In this document: in pieces, positions 5,181 to 13,267 of the stretch | How the letters are laid out: each line of letters begins with the position of its first letter | Numbering within the stretch: the stretch's first letter is position 1 | Origin: a virus | Virus record (IMG/VR): IMGVR_UViG_3300042455_002073 | Coordinates: 1-31,373 of that record | Reading direction: 5' to 3' (one strand) | Length of the DNA stretch: 31,373 bases | Made by a program: the position numbers and the translations under genes | Notes under the pieces: model-generated | Told to the model about the DNA's origin: nothing | Seen by the model: the letters and a program-made list of their open reading frames with translations, nothing else | The model's database searches: none

Positions 5181-5327
5181 TTACAATTATATGTTATTAT
5201 CTAAATCTCACGATTTTACCGAACCAATAAATAACATACGGGGATACCAACAGTTACTAAACTGCGATTTCACGACTTGGATATTATGTTTATTAATTCG
5301 TTTCATTTTATTATATTTTAATAAGTA
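5180..5327 (-). ncRNA. Leader RNA candidate upstream of tRNA array 3
   Basis: The 5104-5379 interval has no gene but a strong promoter, then an RNA of about 150 nt with outer stem AACATA/TATGTT (5233-5238 with 5285-5290), a CAGTT/AACTG hairpin (5251-5264), an AAATC/GATTT hairpin with a GTGA loop (5203-5216), a TATATGTTA stretch and a terminator. Same element order as 1545-1676. Could be a small RNA or an attenuator. Confidence 0.5.
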
Positions 5328-5330
5328 TTA

Positions 5331-5362
5331 CAAAGTTAGTAAAAGTTTCTGTATTTGTCAAA
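5331..5362 (-). promoter_or_regulatory. Promoter of the array 3 leader
   Basis: Minus strand TTTG-N20-TAACTTTG, full consensus match, about 150 nt upstream of the terminator and 230 nt upstream of tRNA-Gln. Confidence 0.75.
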
Positions 5363-5379
5363 TGTTTTTAAAAAAAATA

Positions 5380-5646
5380 TTAATACTTGTTTATTATTTT
5401 TTTAATTGTTTCTTCTTCTTCAACTGTCAATCTCAATCTTAGTGATAACAATTTATCACAAAGGATATCCCACTCTAAATCCAAAACATTTTTTTCTATG
5501 TTTATATCATGAGGTAATGAACTTTTATTTAAATGACCTTCATCAACTAATATCTCAATTAGTTCTTTGATTTCACGTTTTGAACATGAAGAAACAAAAT
5601 CGTCAACTTCAACGTCAATTTCAGCATCTTGATTAAATGTTGGCAT
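5380..5646 (-). CDS. Unknown acidic protein, 88 aa
   Basis: Starts MPTFNQDAEIDVEVDDF; about one residue in four is Asp or Glu. It is predicted mainly helical in the middle (KREIKELIEILVDEG) and ends in a short charged helix. No named domain. It follows the 5651-5908 gene by 4 nt and so belongs to the operon led by the archaemetzincin gene. The promoter of the tRNA leader begins just after its end. A soluble regulator or adaptor is possible, but nothing in the sequence shows it. Confidence 0.7.
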   Translation of the reverse strand: MPTFNQDAEIDVEVDDFVSSCSKREIKELIEILVDEGHLNKSSLPHDINIEKNVLDLEWDILCDKLLSLRLRLTVEEEETIKKIINKY

Positions 5647-5650
5647 AGTT

Positions 5651-5908
5651 TTATAATTTTTGAATTTTAATCATATAATCACTCACTTCAGGTTCTGTTA
5701 GATAACCTATAACATCATTAGTTATTGGTGTATCATAATTTAAACCTTCCTTATCTAACACCGCAATCTCATAAAGACCTATTGACCCACCATATGTATG
5801 GTCTCCTTGGACAACAGAGATTCCGTATCCATTTTCAAACATTATAATCGCTTGAATTGAACGACCAAATCCGGCACTTTTGAAAGTTAAATCGTCAAAT
5901 GTTTTCAT
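5651..5908 (-). CDS. Unknown protein, 85 aa
   Basis: Starts MKTFDDLTFKSAGFGRSIQAIIMFENGYGISVV. Alternating hydrophobic residues and glycines suggest a small beta-sheet domain; there is no signal peptide or zinc motif. I recognise it only as the kind of small conserved unknown common in large phages. Its ATG overlaps the end of the archaemetzincin gene by 14 nt in another frame, which points to translational coupling. Downstream is the acidic 88-aa protein. Confidence 0.72.
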   Translation of the reverse strand: MKTFDDLTFKSAGFGRSIQAIIMFENGYGISVVQGDHTYGGSIGLYEIAVLDKEGLNYDTPITNDVIGYLTEPEVSDYMIKIQKL

Positions 5909-6539
5909 TTAATGTTATTTTGGATGAACAATCGTCACAAAAATTAGACCCATAACTAACATCATATCCATTTCCAAAGGTTGACATAACACAGTGAGAA
6001 TCTGAACAATGAGATAGCCCTAATGTGTGTCCGTATTCATGAATTAAAGTTTCTTTAAATGGCGATATTGTACTCACTAATATCGTGTTTCCACCACAAA
6101 TTCCCATAACACTAGTAATACCATCATCATCCGTCATTTCTCTATCAGTTATGATAATTCTCTTCCGAGATGTACCATAATTTAGTTTTTCAACACTATA
6201 ATACGGATTAATTTTATCATAGTTCGCATAAAATAAATCTTCAGTATAATCAATACCATCAACTATTTTTGTCGTAACACCAAATTTTTCAGATATTACA
6301 TGAGATGCTTTTTCTAATGTTGAATTTTTGATAACACCCAAACTCAATATATATACGGTATCATCAACGGGTTTAGTTGTTTCCCACGTTTCTTTTTTCA
6401 AGAGACCACTCATGTCTCCATCATTTTTAATACCATATTCTGTAATACCTACGATTACCAAGAATATTAAACCGTAATTTACGATTCTTTTTGCTAGTGT
6501 GTCTTTTTCTCCGAAGAGGAATACTTTTAAATTTTTCAT
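5895..6539 (-). CDS. Membrane-anchored archaemetzincin-type metallopeptidase
   Basis: 214 aa. Residues 167-204 match the archaemetzincin signature: HExxHxxGxxH (H167, E168, H171, G174, H177), then C178, C183, M185 (Met-turn) and C201-x2-C204, which would hold the structural second zinc. Archaemetzincins are normally soluble and of unclear substrate. Here an N-terminal segment (about 20-36, LIFLVIVGI) looks like a signal anchor after a basic start, so the catalytic part may face the periplasm. Middle residues 60-165 fit the rest of the family domain. A weak -7 box (TAATTTTG) precedes it. It heads a three-gene operon with two small unknowns. Annotation as a metallopeptidase is solid; the target, perhaps an envelope protein, is a guess. 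Confidence 0.85.
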   Translation of the reverse strand: MKNLKVFLFGEKDTLAKRIVNYGLIFLVIVGITEYGIKNDGDMSGLLKKETWETTKPVDDTVYILSLGVIKNSTLEKASHVISEKFGVTTKIVDGIDYTEDLFYANYDKINPYYSVEKLNYGTSRKRIIITDREMTDDDGITSVMGICGGNTILVSTISPFKETLIHEYGHTLGLSHCSDSHCVMSTFGNGYDVSYGSNFCDDCSSKITLNENI

Positions 6540-6575
6540 GAAGCTAAGTTAATAATAATTTTTGAAATTACAAAA

Positions 6576-6779
6576 TTATTCTTCATTTAAATCTTCTTTC
6601 ATCCAATCTTCTAAAATTTTGGGATTGTTTTTCCACTCCTTCCAATCATCAAAATTCTGTAATCTTTCCAATGATTTCTCGGTTATTAATAAAAAACTTT
6701 CGGGGGCGACCTTATCAAACTTGTGATAATGTGAGTTTTTTATCTTTTTTTTGATAATATCACAAAGTAATTCTTTCAT
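6576..6779 (-). CDS. Unknown small protein, 67 aa
   Basis: The ATG at 6779 (MKELLCDIIKKKIKN) is preferred over an in-frame TTG at 6791. The protein is rich in Lys, Glu and Trp (DDWKEWKNNPKILEDWM) and predicted helical. No known motif or membrane segment. It starts about 20 nt after tRNA-Arg(TCT) on the same strand, so the two are probably co-transcribed, and it precedes the archaemetzincin gene. A possible -7 box of that gene lies over its stop codon. Confidence 0.65.
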   Translation of the reverse strand: MKELLCDIIKKKIKNSHYHKFDKVAPESFLLITEKSLERLQNFDDWKEWKNNPKILEDWMKEDLNEE

Positions 6780-6799
6780 AAGAATGTACAATATTTTAG

Positions 6800-6872
6800 T
6801 AGTCCTATCAAGATTCGAACTTGAATTTTAGCTTTAGAAGAGCCGCGTGTTAATCCATTACACTATAAGACC
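6800..6872 (-). tRNA. tRNA-Arg(TCT), solitary
   Basis: Acceptor GGTCTTA/TAGGACT with two G-U pairs, A73, D-arm GTGT/ACAC, anticodon loop CTTCTAA, T-arm TCAAG/CTTGA with loop TTCGAAT. Lies alone between two small protein genes. Reads AGA, a codon expected to be frequent in this AT-rich genome. Confidence 0.9.
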
Positions 6873-6893
6873 TTATTTATTTTAGTTGTATTA

Positions 6894-7076
6894 TTATTTG
6901 GGCGTTTTCTTAACTTCGTATCTATGACCACTATCAGAGTTTTTTTCAAACAAAACTTTATATTTTTCAGCCTCATCAAAAGTTTCAAACATCCAAACTT
7001 CTTCGTGTGAATCAATTAATACCACAGGTATTTCAACCCCATTCGTGTTTTTAATGTGTTTTATAATTATGTACAT
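6894..7076 (-). CDS. Unknown small protein, 60 aa
   Basis: Starts MYIIIKHIKNTNGVEIPVVLIDSHEEVWMFETFDEAEKYK and ends with a basic tail. The pattern of two or three beta strands, then FxTFDEAEKYK (a helix starting with an acidic cap), recurs in small phage and bacterial proteins of unknown role. No catalytic motif. It sits between the glycosyltransferase operon and tRNA-Arg with short gaps on one strand. Real by composition and layout; function unassigned. Confidence 0.7.
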   Translation of the reverse strand: MYIIIKHIKNTNGVEIPVVLIDSHEEVWMFETFDEAEKYKVLFEKNSDSGHRYEVKKTPK

Positions 7077-7114
7077 ATCGTAATTTTATAGAAATATAGT
7101 AAAAAAAATTGAAA

Positions 7115-8932
7115 TTACAAATAGTATGACCCTCCTTTTTTATTTCTTGGGTTGGGTGATGTATTATCAGTCCTTCTTTTTGGTTTTTGATTACTCAAAC
7201 GTAAAGAAATATCGGCTAATGACCCCTTTTTAACTTCAAACATATCATTTCTATTCACAGGTATATTTTCACGTATTGGTCTTTTACTCGTGTTAGGATT
7301 ATAAACTTCTTTTTTATTTATTACGTGATTTAGAAAATCATAATTAATATTAGTAGTATGTTTTTTAACCCTTTCTGTTAGTAATTTTACAATTTCTTTA
7401 TTTTGTTCAATTTTTATTCTAACTTGTTCATTAAATTCATCATTAGTTTTTTGAACATAAACTTCGTAGTATGAACCTGTAGTTAGTACTGGTAGTGGGC
7501 CGAAATGTTTTCTATTTCTACTGATTGAATTGTAACTTGACCTTTTTGATGAACCAATTCCAGTATCTTTTCTTTGTGTTAGACTATTTTTATGAACTCT
7601 TCTGAAAAATACCACGTCAGATGTTAAGGCTATTTTACGATTGTTTTTATATAATCTACTCATAAAATCAGTATCGGCTTCACATACCCACCCCTCAAAA
7701 CCATTCATTGATAAAAAAACATCCTTTTTAATTGAGAAAACACCATCACCAAAATTACTAGTTTTTTTAGTATTTTTTCCCTCTATTTCATATTCATTTT
7801 TAAAGTTAAAATACATTAGTCTAACAACATCAAAATCTTTTTGTTTTGATATTATTTCTTCTATCATATTTTCACACATAATATCATCAGAATCAAAAAA
7901 TAAAATGATATTTGAATTTGCTATTTTGGATAATGTATTTTTGATTATATAAGGACCAGCATGATTTTTAAAATAAAAAACACTAAATCTATTGTCAAAT
8001 ATTTTATATTTTAAATGGGTTAATGTTTCTTCACATGCGTCAATTCCTATTAATACCTCACAATTTATATTTCCGATTGATTTTGTGATTGACTCTAAAC
8101 ATTTATCAATATATTGAACATTTTTGTATGTTGGTATAATAATGCTAAACTCTTTGTCGGTTTCCTCTTTGATTAAACTAAATGAATCAATCAAATATTT
8201 TTCATAAAACAAATCATCAACTAAGATTGAGTTTGAGATTACTAATTCTTTTAAAGGTTGTTTTAAATTTCTTTCTATTTTATATTTTTTTTCATTATGA
8301 TATTTTTTTCGTAATAATGATTTCATTCCTGTTGAAGGTAACAAAGTTAAATTTGTATCATGTCTTCTATATAAAATATTGATTTCTTTTGATAATGATA
8401 TTTTGTAATTATTTGATTGGATTCTCCAAAAAAACTCACCATCTGATGCACATAACCAAGGTTCAAATCCATTCATTTCTAAAAAAACACTTTTTTTGAT
8501 TCCAAAAGCACCATAAGAATACGAAAAAGGTTTATTTAAAACCTCTTTTTTTGGTATATCTAATTTATTATTAAATGTAATATATCCAAAACGAAAATAA
8601 TCATTACCACTTTGTAATGAACTAATCGTAGATTTAACAGTATCGGTTATCATTACATCATCGGAATCAAAAAATATTAAATTATCATATTTTGACAATT
8701 TAACCAATGAATTCCTTATGATGTAAGTTCCAACTTTATTTTTAAAAAAATATATTTTAATATTTTTATTTAAATTAGGGTACAGTGAAATTAAATTGTC
8801 CATAGTTTTACGACAATTATCAACACCTATCAAAATTTCATAATCATGATTTTCACACGATTCAATAAAAGAATCAATCGCTTCCTTTATATATTTTGTA
8901 TTGTTATAGGCGGTTGTTATTATAGATATCAT
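7115..8932 (-). CDS. Tandem-domain GT2 glycosyltransferase
   Basis: 605 aa with two GT-A domains that look like an internal duplication. Domain 1 (about 1-205) begins ISIITTAYNNTKYI and has the sugar-nucleotide/metal motif FFDSDD (DSDD at 89-92). Domain 2 (about 260-460) begins FSIIIPTYKNVQYI and has FFDSDD again (347-350). Matching later motifs (SDGEFFWR in domain 1, EADTDFMSR in domain 2) suggest both may be active. Residues 480-605 are a non-GT, basic, low-complexity tail that could bind the acceptor. No membrane segment. It is the last gene of a four-gene operon, 2 nt after its upstream neighbour. Family GT2 is clear; the sugar and acceptor are unknown. Confidence 0.88.
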   Translation of the reverse strand: MISIITTAYNNTKYIKEAIDSFIESCENHDYEILIGVDNCRKTMDNLISLYPNLNKNIKIYFFKNKVGTYIIRNSLVKLSKYDNLIFFDSDDVMITDTVKSTISSLQSGNDYFRFGYITFNNKLDIPKKEVLNKPFSYSYGAFGIKKSVFLEMNGFEPWLCASDGEFFWRIQSNNYKISLSKEINILYRRHDTNLTLLPSTGMKSLLRKKYHNEKKYKIERNLKQPLKELVISNSILVDDLFYEKYLIDSFSLIKEETDKEFSIIIPTYKNVQYIDKCLESITKSIGNINCEVLIGIDACEETLTHLKYKIFDNRFSVFYFKNHAGPYIIKNTLSKIANSNIILFFDSDDIMCENMIEEIISKQKDFDVVRLMYFNFKNEYEIEGKNTKKTSNFGDGVFSIKKDVFLSMNGFEGWVCEADTDFMSRLYKNNRKIALTSDVVFFRRVHKNSLTQRKDTGIGSSKRSSYNSISRNRKHFGPLPVLTTGSYYEVYVQKTNDEFNEQVRIKIEQNKEIVKLLTERVKKHTTNINYDFLNHVINKKEVYNPNTSKRPIRENIPVNRNDMFEVKKGSLADISLRLSNQKPKRRTDNTSPNPRNKKGGSYYL

Positions 8933-8934
8933 AT

Positions 8935-9576
8935 CTAAAAATTTTTTATATTAGTTAAATGTCCCCATTTTTTTTTTAATCTTTTTTTATATTCAATATA
9001 GTTTCCCCATTGATATTTAACAGTTCTACATGTGTAACTATGATGTTGTATATTATTTAAAAGTATTCGCCCTTCAGAATCTAAATGACTTTTTCCCCAA
9101 TTTAGAGGTAAAGAATAAGTTCCTTTATTCATTTTTTCCTTTATACCTATACAATAATCTTCAACACAAAAATGAAAATCGTCAAAAATAATTTCATCAA
9201 ATTTAAAATCATTATCTTTATTAATCACAAAAAAACAAGGGTCACAAAATTTCAATTCATATTTTGTAGATGCTAATGACCCAATATTTTTATTAAATTC
9301 ATCTTTTCCTACAATACATAACACCCCAAAATTTGGAGTCTCACTAATACATTTTTCTATTTGTTCTAATAAATTATGTGAGAATGTTATATCCTCATGT
9401 GAAAAAATAATATATTTATTAGGTGATTCTTTTTGTACTAAATTAAAAAACTTAGACGGTTTTATATTTGGTTTTGATATTATATCAACGTTATCAATAA
9501 TATTATCTAAACAAGGTTTTAAATATTTTTCAAAAACATCTTTTTTATATTCTATATATGAAAATGTGAATCTCAT
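8935..9576 (-). CDS. GT-A glycosyltransferase, StrF-like
   Basis: 213 aa. Contains YIIFSHEDITF at about 54-64, which resembles the (F)xHxD motif of the StrF/GT2_5-like glycosyltransferases, and later FHFCVEDYCIG, an acidic pair fitting the acceptor-site ED motif. A conserved-looking C-terminus follows (HHSYTCRTVKYQWG). No signal peptide or membrane helix. Spacing to its neighbours is 1-2 nt, so it is translated as part of the glycosyltransferase operon. Call rests on motif resemblance and context; the exact family is uncertain. Confidence 0.6.
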   Translation of the reverse strand: MRFTFSYIEYKKDVFEKYLKPCLDNIIDNVDIISKPNIKPSKFFNLVQKESPNKYIIFSHEDITFSHNLLEQIEKCISETPNFGVLCIVGKDEFNKNIGSLASTKYELKFCDPCFFVINKDNDFKFDEIIFDDFHFCVEDYCIGIKEKMNKGTYSLPLNWGKSHLDSEGRILLNNIQHHSYTCRTVKYQWGNYIEYKKRLKKKWGHLTNIKNF

Positions 9577-9577
9577 T

Positions 9578-10195
9578 TTAATTTAATGGTTTATCATTTG
9601 GGGTTAATTTAGATATCGTGTTATTCCCATGAATACCTAGTTTTACATACCCTCTAGGTATATAGATAATATTTTTTGTAATCCCCTTTAAATGGTCGTG
9701 AACACAATCCATGATACCACTATTCACTTTTTTTTGAATTAATGTACTAAACATTGAGCAAACTTTAGAATAATCTCTTCCATGAGTATATTCCTTACCT
9801 GTGTCTATAACCAATTTAGTGGGGTGAAAATTTAAAATAAAATCATCATATTTGTTCTTATTCTCATCATAAAGATTATGTATGTATTCAATATAGTTTG
9901 GTACCATTATATCGTCACAATCATGTCTTGTTTGTATTGTAATATTATTTTTAACAACAAAATCTTTATAATCTTTTTTTGTGTCTGAAAATGGTATTAA
10001 ATCAATTTCAATGTCTTTATTAATTTCATTTCTAATTAAATCGTAATGTCTTGGATTAACAATCAAAGCAATTGAAAAGTTTTTATCCGTTTGAGAATTA
10101 ATTGATGGGATGTAAGTTTTCTTCATTACTTTAAAGTAATTTTCAAATTGTTCATCTTTACCGAATTTACATCTAGTAACTATTATGTGTTTCAT
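9578..10195 (-). CDS. Putative rhamnosyltransferase-like glycosyltransferase
   Basis: 205 aa. TRHDCDDIMVPNYIEYI (about residues 93-109) corresponds to the TRLDxDD-x-xxPxYI motif of the putative rhamnosyltransferase family (Pfam Rhamno_transf), where the DD pair is the metal/nucleotide-sugar site. The N-terminus (IIVTRCKFG) and the block with NPRHYDLI also fit. Soluble, no signal peptide. It is the second gene of the operon; the RgpF-like gene ends 1 nt before it starts. The company of an RgpF-like gene supports a role in rhamnose-containing or related glycans. Confidence 0.7.
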   Translation of the reverse strand: MKHIIVTRCKFGKDEQFENYFKVMKKTYIPSINSQTDKNFSIALIVNPRHYDLIRNEINKDIEIDLIPFSDTKKDYKDFVVKNNITIQTRHDCDDIMVPNYIEYIHNLYDENKNKYDDFILNFHPTKLVIDTGKEYTHGRDYSKVCSMFSTLIQKKVNSGIMDCVHDHLKGITKNIIYIPRGYVKLGIHGNNTISKLTPNDKPLN

Positions 10196-10196
10196 T

Positions 10197-10931
10197 TTAA
10201 TCTACTGTTATTACATTTTTATTTTCTTTGGCCACAATATACCCTAGAATTCTTTCTACGGCGTGCATTGTGGATGGCTCTATAATATATCCGGGTTGGG
10301 TGTTATTCATTATTTGATTTATAACGTTTTCTGTAAAATATTTTTTTATTATACCATATCTCACCCAAAAAATAGTACCCCCTATAAAATTTTTGTCAAG
10401 ATATGTGGAGTCCAATCCGAATAAAGGTAATAATTTAACGATATTATTTTTATTAACGGAAGAATTATTATATAATTTATACCCAACCATTCCACAATTA
10501 TTATCTATTTTAAATTTATTTAAAATTCTATTAACTTTATCCTCATCCATTAAAACTCCCTTCATTAATCCATGAAACCACTGTCTACCGTGACTAATAG
10601 ATACATCAATACCACTACGTTTTACTCTTAAGGAGGGACTATTGGGTAAACCGATTCCTTTTTTTGTATGAATTTTTAGAACTAAATCAGTATCATTATC
10701 GATTACTTTTAAACAATTTAAAAAACCACCAATATCCACTCCTTTGTTTTCAACAAATAATATTACCGCATCACTTTTATATTTTTTTATTTTTTCTATA
10801 ATATCATTTGTGTAATATCCATTTACTAATGTTATGTATAATTTATACGGATGTTTCAAATTATTTAAATAATTAACAATATCGTTAAACATATCAGGAT
10901 AGAATAAATGAACACAAACCGCAATCTTCAT
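10197..10931 (-). CDS. RgpF-like polysaccharide (rhamnan) biosynthesis protein
   Basis: 244 aa. Typical RgpF-family features in order: VHLFYPDMFNDIVNYL at the start, a YKLYITLVNG strand, VENKGVDIGGFL (the N-x-G-x-D-I-G-G-F block), LVLKIHTKK, FIGGTIFWVR, and ERILGYIV near the end. In bacteria RgpF works in assembling rhamnose-glucose or similar polysaccharides. First gene of the glycosyltransferase operon, with a TAATTTTG -7 box 24 nt before the ATG but no clear -33. In a phage the operon could decorate virion proteins or alter host surface glycans; no transporter or sugar-nucleotide synthesis gene is nearby. Confidence 0.8.
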   Translation of the reverse strand: MKIAVCVHLFYPDMFNDIVNYLNNLKHPYKLYITLVNGYYTNDIIEKIKKYKSDAVILFVENKGVDIGGFLNCLKVIDNDTDLVLKIHTKKGIGLPNSPSLRVKRSGIDVSISHGRQWFHGLMKGVLMDEDKVNRILNKFKIDNNCGMVGYKLYNNSSVNKNNIVKLLPLFGLDSTYLDKNFIGGTIFWVRYGIIKKYFTENVINQIMNNTQPGYIIEPSTMHAVERILGYIVAKENKNVITVD

Positions 10932-10994
10932 ATTGTGACTTTATTTGTTTTTTTACAAAATTATAACTATATTTACTTATAAATACAGTTCGAT

Positions 10995-11489
10995 ATGGAA
11001 AAAGTGTTGGTTCTTAATGCGGATTATACTCCTTTGAATGTTACTACAGTATTCAAAGGGTTTAATTTAGTTACCAGAGGTAAAGCCGAGGTTTTGAAAT
11101 CTTCGGATAATCCATTTTCAGCGGGACATAGAACATTCATTAGACCCTTAATAATTCGTTTACTAAACTATGTCAAATATCGAGTTAGTAATTTAAAAAT
11201 AAACAGACATCGTTTATTTAAACGTGATGGATATCAATGCACTTACTGTGGAAGTAAGAAAAATTTAACCATTGACCACATTTTACCCAAATCAAGGGGT
11301 GGTAGAAATACATGGCAAAACTTAATTACTTGTTGTTCAGGTTGTAATAGAATTAAAGGTGATAAAACACCTGAAGAAGCTAAAATGACAATGATTTTTA
11401 GACCTTATGAACCTTCTATATTTTCAGAAGTTATTAACCCTTCCGTTGAAAATCTTTGGAAAGATTTTAAGAAAACATATTTTGGATAA
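10995..11489 (+). CDS. HNH endonuclease, HNH_5-like
   Basis: 164 aa. Residues about 78-125 hold the HNH domain: YQCTYCG with a CxxC, LTIDHILPKSRGG with the catalytic His, WQNLITCC with the Asn, and CSGCNRIKGD with a second CxxC. The N-terminal part (VLVLNADYTPLNV..) is typical of the HNH_5 group widespread in Bacteroidota and their phages. It could act in DNA packaging, mobility or defence; context does not decide. It is divergent from the glycosyltransferase operon and convergent with the virion block. A TATAAATA octamer lies 9 nt before the ATG, and a strong terminator follows. Confidence 0.88.
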   Translation: MEKVLVLNADYTPLNVTTVFKGFNLVTRGKAEVLKSSDNPFSAGHRTFIRPLIIRLLNYVKYRVSNLKINRHRLFKRDGYQCTYCGSKKNLTIDHILPKSRGGRNTWQNLITCCSGCNRIKGDKTPEEAKMTMIFRPYEPSIFSEVINPSVENLWKDFKKTYFG

Positions 11490-11497
11490 AAAAACAG

Positions 11498-11519
11498 AAA
11501 GGTGTCTCACGACACCTTT
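11498..11519. terminator. Bidirectional terminator after the HNH gene
   Basis: AAAGGTGTC/GACACCTTT stem with a TCAC loop, preceded by an A-run. It serves the HNH gene and could also stop the convergent virion operon. A second hairpin, AAATGGA/TCCATTT, lies at 11568-11587 just after the minus-strand stop codon. Confidence 0.75.
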
Positions 11520-11594
11520 ACTGCTAGATTTTGGAATATCCCCCTTTCTTTTTAATGGTTTATCCCGAAATGGATGTTACTCCATTTGGTATCT

Positions 11595-13262
11595 TTAGCT
11601 TAATGCTTTTTGTTTCATATCTGTTGCTGCTAATTCCATTTTTTGTTTAACACCACCTAATAAAGGACAAATTACTGAACCTATAGCATTTTCTATTTTT
11701 TGTCCTAATTCAGAATCTTCTAACACTTCGACTAAACTGTTTCTTAATAAATCATAAAATTTACCTTCCATACCAGCGGAGTTTTTCATTTTATCTATTG
11801 CCTGTTCTGCAATAGATTTAGATAAAACACTTGTTAAAAAGTTACATTCTGTTAATTTTGGTATATCACCAATTTCGACATCACCCAAAGCTTTAACGAT
11901 TGTTCCACCAATCCAACCATTAGTATCAACACCTAATGTGTCTAATATAAATTTTCCGATACTTTCTTTAAATGTTTGCATAATAGCATCGCCACCATGA
12001 CCAAATAAACCTTTAATCATATCCCAAAACTGTTCATTAATAATTTCTTGACTGAAACCTTGTTTGTTCAAATAAATCATTTCAAACATTAATTCTTTTG
12101 AAAACTTTTTTTGACCCTTTTTTGTTTTAACATTAACATTCTCAGTAATAAGAGCAAATCTGTTTTTAACAATTTTAATTTCAGTTAAGATTGTTTTATT
12201 TTTTTGTTCTTTAACTTCTAATAAACTTTCTTTAACAATGTTTTTAAGTTTAAATAAACTTTCAGTTTGTGTAGTACCTGAAGTTTGTGTAGTACTCGTA
12301 TCATCAGTTAAACCTTTTACAGGTTTAGCCAAACCAAGAGCACTTGATGAGTCATTTTTAATTTTTTCCAATTTACCGTTTGTAATATTAAAATCATTGA
12401 AGTTCTTAACTTTAACATCACAACTATTAATCGCCAATTTCCAATTTTTTAGAGTTGCTTTGTCTACTGGTATTTTTTCATTATTTTTACTTTTTTTCCA
12501 AAGAGTGAAATAAGTATTAATACCTTTTTTACATGATTTTCTATCACCAAAATTTTTACTTAAAGCAAATGCAGTCATTTCTTGAAATAAGGTATTAGTA
12601 TCGGCCGATTCGATAGGTTGTACTAACAAATAAGGAGTCCCTGAAAATTCAAGAGGATATTCATCTCTTAAATCTAAAGTTTCATATTTATCTATCTCAG
12701 CGGGATTTATTTTGCCTCCTAAATCTTTCCAACCTCTATCCACATAAGTCGCGATTATTTTTTCTTGTTGTGGACTATTTGTTTGTCTTAAACCACCTTT
12801 TTCGTATATGATGTAATCAAATTTAAATTGTTCAGGAAATCTATTTTTTAAATTTATTTTTTTCCATTCACCCGTTTTTAATTGGTCTGCAGTAGGTGTC
12901 TCTTTTTGGTACGTACCAGGATATTTTGCAATTAAATCATCAACAGACTTCATTTGGTCTGCAGAAATTTGTGGTAGTACTACATCTTTATTTAATGTTG
13001 AACACGCCCATTTAAGATTTGATTTAACTAATTTTTTGTCCCTAACAACGTCATATGTATAATCATCTTTAATAAATAAAAAATCACCAATGATATAATT
13101 TCCTTTCGGGCTATTTGTTTTGGCAATTCTTCTCATAACTTGTTTACCACCAACAGCAGGACCTGATTTGGCACCTATCAAAAATGGGCATTTATATACA
13201 TCTCGTCCTTGTATTAAATCAATTTTATTTTGACTAACTTGTTCTTTTAAAATAGTTTTCAT
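11595..13262 (-). CDS. Large virion-associated protein with terminal and internal [I/L]xE leader motifs
   Basis: 555 aa, not recognised as a known family. The N-terminus TILKEQ holds an [I/L]-x-E site (5-7) before Gln. Residues about 20-310 form a soluble domain. A Thr/Ser/Gln-rich linker (about 321-334) leads into NIVKESLLEVKEQ, which resembles the N-terminal leaders of neighbouring proteins, and a cluster of further sites (LTE 359-361, ITE 372-374, INE 408-410 before Gln). The C-terminal part is helical with glycine-rich stretches (IKGLFGHGGDAI, WIGGTIVKALG). This reads like two leader-bearing proteins fused into one. It follows the 13268-14383 gene by 5 nt and ends the operon. Confidence 0.8.
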   Translation of the reverse strand: MKTILKEQVSQNKIDLIQGRDVYKCPFLIGAKSGPAVGGKQVMRRIAKTNSPKGNYIIGDFLFIKDDYTYDVVRDKKLVKSNLKWACSTLNKDVVLPQISADQMKSVDDLIAKYPGTYQKETPTADQLKTGEWKKINLKNRFPEQFKFDYIIYEKGGLRQTNSPQQEKIIATYVDRGWKDLGGKINPAEIDKYETLDLRDEYPLEFSGTPYLLVQPIESADTNTLFQEMTAFALSKNFGDRKSCKKGINTYFTLWKKSKNNEKIPVDKATLKNWKLAINSCDVKVKNFNDFNITNGKLEKIKNDSSSALGLAKPVKGLTDDTSTTQTSGTTQTESLFKLKNIVKESLLEVKEQKNKTILTEIKIVKNRFALITENVNVKTKKGQKKFSKELMFEMIYLNKQGFSQEIINEQFWDMIKGLFGHGGDAIMQTFKESIGKFILDTLGVDTNGWIGGTIVKALGDVEIGDIPKLTECNFLTSVLSKSIAEQAIDKMKNSAGMEGKFYDLLRNSLVEVLEDSELGQKIENAIGSVICPLLGGVKQKMELAATDMKQKALS

Positions 13263-13267
13263 AGTAA

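Noticed and set aside
5191-5442. 83-codon plus-strand ORF
   Set aside because: Antisense to the leader RNA, its promoter and the end of the 88-aa acidic gene; no promoter or ribosome site.
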